DNA of 35,632 nucleotides, from contig CAKOJC010000010.1 in assembly GCA_934088535.1 (NCBI GenBank), positions 1 through 35,632 of the forward strand, in the 5' to 3' direction. This document shows, piece after piece, positions 32,131 to 35,632 of the stretch. Numbering within the stretch: the first letter of the stretch is position 1; every line of letters starts with the position of its first letter. Made by a program: the position numbers and the translations under genes. The notes under the pieces are model-generated. The model made no database searches and was not told the DNA's origin. It saw only the letters and a list, made by a program, of their open reading frames with translations. Origin of the DNA: an uncultured Bacilli bacterium (GTDB taxonomy: Bacteria; Bacillota_I; Bacilli_A; RF39; UBA660).

Positions 32131-32795
32131 TATAATTTTCCTTTCTCACGTAATTTATTAACGTTTTCTTCAGTAATTATATCATATTTAATAAACAATT
32201 TAATAGCTTCTTCATTTAATTTGTTTTTATCATTCTTATATGTCTTAGTTAAATCATATACTTCATTAATAGCTTGTCTAGTATCTTCAATAGCTGGACT
32301 CATTATTGGAGTTGAATCTAATATAAAGTTTCCAACTTTAGAACTATCAAGTCCAGTTATTCTAATAAAAGGTTGACTACATATAAATAAGAATATAAAC
32401 ACTATAATATATGCTTCTATTAATCCAATGATACCTCCACCTATTTTAGAGAAGAATCCTAATATTATAGTAGCATCTAATATTTTTTCTAAAATACCTG
32501 TTATCTTTAATAATACTCTAAGTACTAAATATAATACTGAAAATATTATTAAGAAAGCAATTAATTCATATAGTAATATATTTATTATAGAAACACCACT
32601 AAATATCCCACCTAATTTAAAAAATGGTAAATGTTCATACATAAATGTAGCTATTGGCGTTCTAAGATAAAAAGCAAATACTACGCAAACAACAAGTCCA
32701 ACAAGTAATACAACTTGTTTAATAAGTCCTCTGCTCATACCACCAAGTACACCTATAATTAATATAGTTATTATAACAGCATCAGTAATATTCAT
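32130..32795 (-). CDS. CvpA family membrane protein
   Basis: A 221-residue protein with four membrane helices followed by a charged C-terminal tail, as in CvpA/YshB-type proteins. The start MNITDAVIITILIIGVLGGMSRGLIKQ, with the conserved small-residue helix and RG turn, and the GGGIIGLIEAYIIVFIF helix around 118-134 are typical. CvpA was named for colicin V production; in Bacillota it is linked to envelope integrity but its mechanism is unclear. A strong AGGAGG precedes it. It lies 9 bases after the DUF6273-like surface-protein gene and is coupled to trx. Confidence 0.87.
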   Translation of the reverse strand: MNITDAVIITILIIGVLGGMSRGLIKQVVLLVGLVVCVVFAFYLRTPIATFMYEHLPFFKLGGIFSGVSIINILLYELIAFLIIFSVLYLVLRVLLKITGILEKILDATIILGFFSKIGGGIIGLIEAYIIVFIFLFICSQPFIRITGLDSSKVGNFILDSTPIMSPAIEDTRQAINEVYDLTKTYKNDKNKLNEEAIKLFIKYDIITEENVNKLREKGKL

Positions 32796-32804
32796 AAAAA
32801 CCTC

Positions 32805-34310
32805 CTATTTAGTTATTTTATATGGTGTAGTTAAAGTACCATCACCACTTAATATTTTAGTATCTTTTTTAAGTGTTATTACAGGTCTTACACCAGAAGC
32901 ATTTCCAACACTATAAACTCTAAAATTACCACTTCGTGCAAGATAGTTATAAGCACCAGTACCATTATATGAAGCAGGTGACATAGTCCAATAATTAGTT
33001 CCAGTATCTAAGAAAATTTCTAAATCACTTGCAGTTGTAAGAGATCTATTATTATATCCAGCAAAAGAAAGTTCATCAACAGTAATTAAACCAACAGGAT
33101 AAGTAAGAGCACTAACACCATTACTATTTTTAACACTTAATCTATCTTTTCTATTTATACAATTGTAACTAGGCTTTCTTTCATAACTATTATTTCTATA
33201 TGGTAAATATCCAGTGTTTTTATTTCCATAACCTTCTAAACCAAAAGTAACATTACTAACAACAACTTTATTTGTTTTTCTATTACTACAATATATAGAA
33301 TCCTCTATATAACTAGAATATTCAGAAATATTAGCACTATACCAATTTTCTAAAACAGTTTTTATAGTACTAGAATTAACATTAGCATGTTCTTCAGAAT
33401 AAGTTCCACTATTAGGAGCTCCATACATATACCCAACATAAGCATTATAATTAGTGTTATTATTAAACACAGAGGTATTATCTAAAACACCACTACCTTC
33501 ATCACTACACACCCCATCATTTGCTTCACCATTATATATAAGTCTTATACCACCATCCATAGTAGTTCTTAATATTTTAAAACACTTGCCAGCAAATAAA
33601 ACATTATTATTTAAATTTTTACTACCTCTATAAAAATAAATTGTTTCACCATTTATAGAATCATTAGTATAGTAAACACCTTCTCCTTGTCTAGTTGTAT
33701 AATCTATATTAGTTTCTGCAATAGCATTACTTACTATTTTACTTCCCAAAGTATTTTCTGCATAAACTTCAATATTAGGATTATATTTATTAGATGAAGT
33801 TATATTTATATTAGCAGAAAATGTCCTGTTCATATTATCACTTTGATCATCATCAGTTCTTAAAAAAGTAATATCCATTACATAAGAATGTTTAACACCA
33901 GGATTAATTTTTATACTAGAGGCAACAATAGGATTACTAACAGGCATAGAAGTTTGTTTTATAATAGCTCCACCATTCGAACCACTCAAAGTAAATACCA
34001 AATCATCAGGATCAGCAAAATTATTAACTAAATCATTTAATTTAATATCATAATAAGCAACTACATCACCCGTATTTTCTACTGTAAATGTTTTACTAAT
34101 ACTTTCTCCTGTATATGCATTAACCATTGATACATTACTAGTATCTACATATGTAATTTGAATATTTTTATTAAATGTTGCAATATTTATATCTTTGCCT
34201 TCACCTTCTATGTCCAAACTAAAATAAGCATATGTAGCAGCAATCATTAAAATTACTAACATAATAATACCAATGCTCGCAAATATCGTACTAATTTTAC
34301 CAGCCCTCAT
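32805..34310 (-). CDS. Camelysin/TasA-like surface protein with DUF6273-like C-terminal domain
   Basis: A 501-residue exported protein. A signal/anchor segment at about 8-30 ends in ATYAYFSL, the SipW-type pattern also seen in the BspA-like protein at 16170. A camelysin-like beta domain follows to ~185 (TFNKNIQITYVD, SISKTFTVENTGDVVAYY, KINPGVKHSYVMDITF). The C-terminal ~300 residues resemble the DUF6273-type domain common in gut Bacillota surface proteins: FAGKCFKILRTTMDGGIRLIYNG, YVGYMYG, YWTMSPASY and GVRPVITLKKD. Surface display or matrix formation is likely. It is first in an apparent operon with cvpA and trx and has a consensus promoter. No signal peptidase SipW is in the window. Confidence 0.8.
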   Translation of the reverse strand: MRAGKISTIFASIGIIMLVILMIAATYAYFSLDIEGEGKDINIATFNKNIQITYVDTSNVSMVNAYTGESISKTFTVENTGDVVAYYDIKLNDLVNNFADPDDLVFTLSGSNGGAIIKQTSMPVSNPIVASSIKINPGVKHSYVMDITFLRTDDDQSDNMNRTFSANINITSSNKYNPNIEVYAENTLGSKIVSNAIAETNIDYTTRQGEGVYYTNDSINGETIYFYRGSKNLNNNVLFAGKCFKILRTTMDGGIRLIYNGEANDGVCSDEGSGVLDNTSVFNNNTNYNAYVGYMYGAPNSGTYSEEHANVNSSTIKTVLENWYSANISEYSSYIEDSIYCSNRKTNKVVVSNVTFGLEGYGNKNTGYLPYRNNSYERKPSYNCINRKDRLSVKNSNGVSALTYPVGLITVDELSFAGYNNRSLTTASDLEIFLDTGTNYWTMSPASYNGTGAYNYLARSGNFRVYSVGNASGVRPVITLKKDTKILSGDGTLTTPYKITK

Positions 34311-34339
34311 ATACCCAACTCCTATTTTCTACTAGAATA

Positions 34340-34368
34340 ATTATATAATTAATAGTATTTTTTTTCAA
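34340..34368 (-). promoter_or_regulatory. Promoter of the camelysin-like gene
   Basis: TTGAAA (34368-34363), exactly 17-base spacer, TATAAT (34345-34340). Its -35 box lies only 6 bases from the -35 box of the divergent def promoter. Confidence 0.78.
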
Positions 34369-34374
34369 TAAAAT

Positions 34375-34403
34375 TTGAAATATTTATACTTTTTTGGTAA
34401 AAT
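34375..34403 (+). promoter_or_regulatory. Promoter of def
   Basis: TTGAAA (34375-34380), 17-base spacer ending TGG, TAAAAT (34398-34403). Predicted start near 34410, just before the AGGAGG of def. This excludes the longer upstream in-frame start at 34375. Confidence 0.75.
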
Positions 34404-34425
34404 ACTACCGAGGAGGAAAAAGAAT

Positions 34426-34977
34426 ATGATAAAGGAATCAGATATATTAAATGAAAAAGATATTAAAACATTAAAAAAAGTTAGTACTGAAGTTACATTT
34501 CCTCTTAGTGAAGATGACTTATATTTAATCAATAATATGATTATGTATCTAAGATTAAGTCAAGATGAAGAATATGCTAAAAAATATAATATAAGAGCTG
34601 GTATGGGACTTGCAGCAATACAATTAGGTGTATCAAAAAGATTTTTCGTTATTTCATATAAAAAAGAAGATGGAACATTTGAAGAATATAAAGTAATAAA
34701 TCCTAAAATCATTTCTCATTCTGAAGAACAAGTTTATGTAGAAGAAGGAGAAGGATGTTTAAGTGTTACTAGATATGTAGAAGGTATTGTTCCTAGATTT
34801 GCAAGAGTAACAGTTGAATATCAAGATGAAGAAGGAAATAAAGTAACTAAAAGAGTACGTGAAGAAATAGCAGTTGCATTTCAACATGAAATAGATCATT
34901 TAAATGGAATACTTTTCACTGACAAAATTGATCCTAAAGATCCATTTAAAAACCAAGAAAATATGAGAGCTATATAA
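34426..34977 (+). CDS. def: Peptide deformylase
   Basis: A 183-residue iron-dependent peptide deformylase that removes the formyl group from nascent proteins. All three motifs are intact: GMGLAAIQLG (residues 59-68), EGCLSV (Cys111) and QHEIDHLNG (His154, Glu155, His158). The insertion between motifs and the length are those of Gram-positive type 2 enzymes. The ATG at 34426 has AGGAGG and follows a good promoter; an upstream in-frame ATG lies inside the -35 region and is rejected. Confidence 0.96.
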   Translation: MIKESDILNEKDIKTLKKVSTEVTFPLSEDDLYLINNMIMYLRLSQDEEYAKKYNIRAGMGLAAIQLGVSKRFFVISYKKEDGTFEEYKVINPKIISHSEEQVYVEEGEGCLSVTRYVEGIVPRFARVTVEYQDEEGNKVTKRVREEIAVAFQHEIDHLNGILFTDKIDPKDPFKNQENMRAI

Positions 34978-34997
34978 CAAGTAAGAAATTACTTGTT
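34976..34997 (+). terminator. Terminator of def
   Basis: AACAAGTAA / TTACTTGTT (9 bp, loop GAAA) followed by TTTATTTT. Confidence 0.85.
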
Positions 34998-35037
34998 TTT
35001 ATTTTAGGTCTTTAGAATATACCTTCTATAATTATAA

Positions 35038-35632
<595 letters not shown>

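Noticed and set aside
34375..34425. N-terminal extension of peptide deformylase
   Set aside because: The extra 17 codons overlap the -35 and -10 boxes, and AGGAGG sits before the internal ATG.

Overview
The window is very AT-rich chromosomal DNA from a low-GC Gram-positive (Bacillota) bacterium. TGA, TAA and TAG all act as stops, so this is the standard bacterial code rather than the Mycoplasma one. Shine-Dalgarno sequences are mostly AGGAG or GGTGA. The gene content fits an uncultured gut Bacilli/Mollicutes-like or Clostridia-like lineage with a small genome: BspA-like (DUF285) surface repeats, a collagen-like GPT/GAT protein, camelysin/TasA-like leaders, a SAM-I riboswitch on metK, a SpoVB-type flippase, and a DUF6323/DUF6179 pair. 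That taxonomic placement is inference.

Layout. 1-4.9 kb: YbaK and a partial gene, an acyltransferase, then a leftward run (ttcA, a frameshifted repeat protein, a nitroreductase, a hemolysin-III-type membrane protein). 4.9-7.7 kb: one large surface protein (zinc ribbon, TM, TSP3-like calcium repeats, VWA domain, cysteine-peptidase-like tail) with a 27-bp palindrome over its predicted transcription start. 7.7-11.5 kb: a stretch rich in broken genes (DUF6179 in three pieces, a split metallophosphoesterase, a RhuM remnant) mixed with intact small enzymes (cytidine deaminase, CsaA, DUF6323). 11.5-16.1 kb: a compact housekeeping run (rlmCD-type methyltransferase, an unknown protein with a MazF-like N-terminus, deoB, xerD). 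16.2-19.4 kb: a large BspA-like protein and a lipid-flippase-like membrane protein. 19.5-21.4 kb rightward: rarA and a small protein with a Cys-His-Asp triad. 21.5-23.7 kb leftward: tcdA, a structured non-coding RNA with its own promoter and terminator, and metK under a SAM-I riboswitch. 23.8-26.1 kb: SpoVB-like flippase, DUF421 protein, TIGR04086 protein. 26.2-27.5 kb: a second BspA-like protein carrying a type IV prepilin leader. 27.6-29.7 kb: tgt and queA (queuosine tRNA modification). 29.8-31.8 kb: two tandem paralogous unknown membrane proteins. 31.8-34.3 kb: trx, cvpA and a camelysin-like/DUF6273-like surface protein. 34.4 kb to the end: peptide deformylase and the start of a collagen-like protein that runs off the window.

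The recurring theme is cell-surface proteins built by swapping export leaders onto shared outer modules. Two BspA-like proteins share the same linker and end cap, yet one has a SipW/TasA-type leader and the other a type IV prepilin leader. Regulation is compact: terminator hairpins overlap stop codons, and promoters often start inside or directly after the previous terminator. The most interesting unexplained items are the ~172-nt RNA at 22255-22426, the large VWA protein with its palindrome, and the cluster of frameshifted genes, which may be real decay, slippage or sequencing error.
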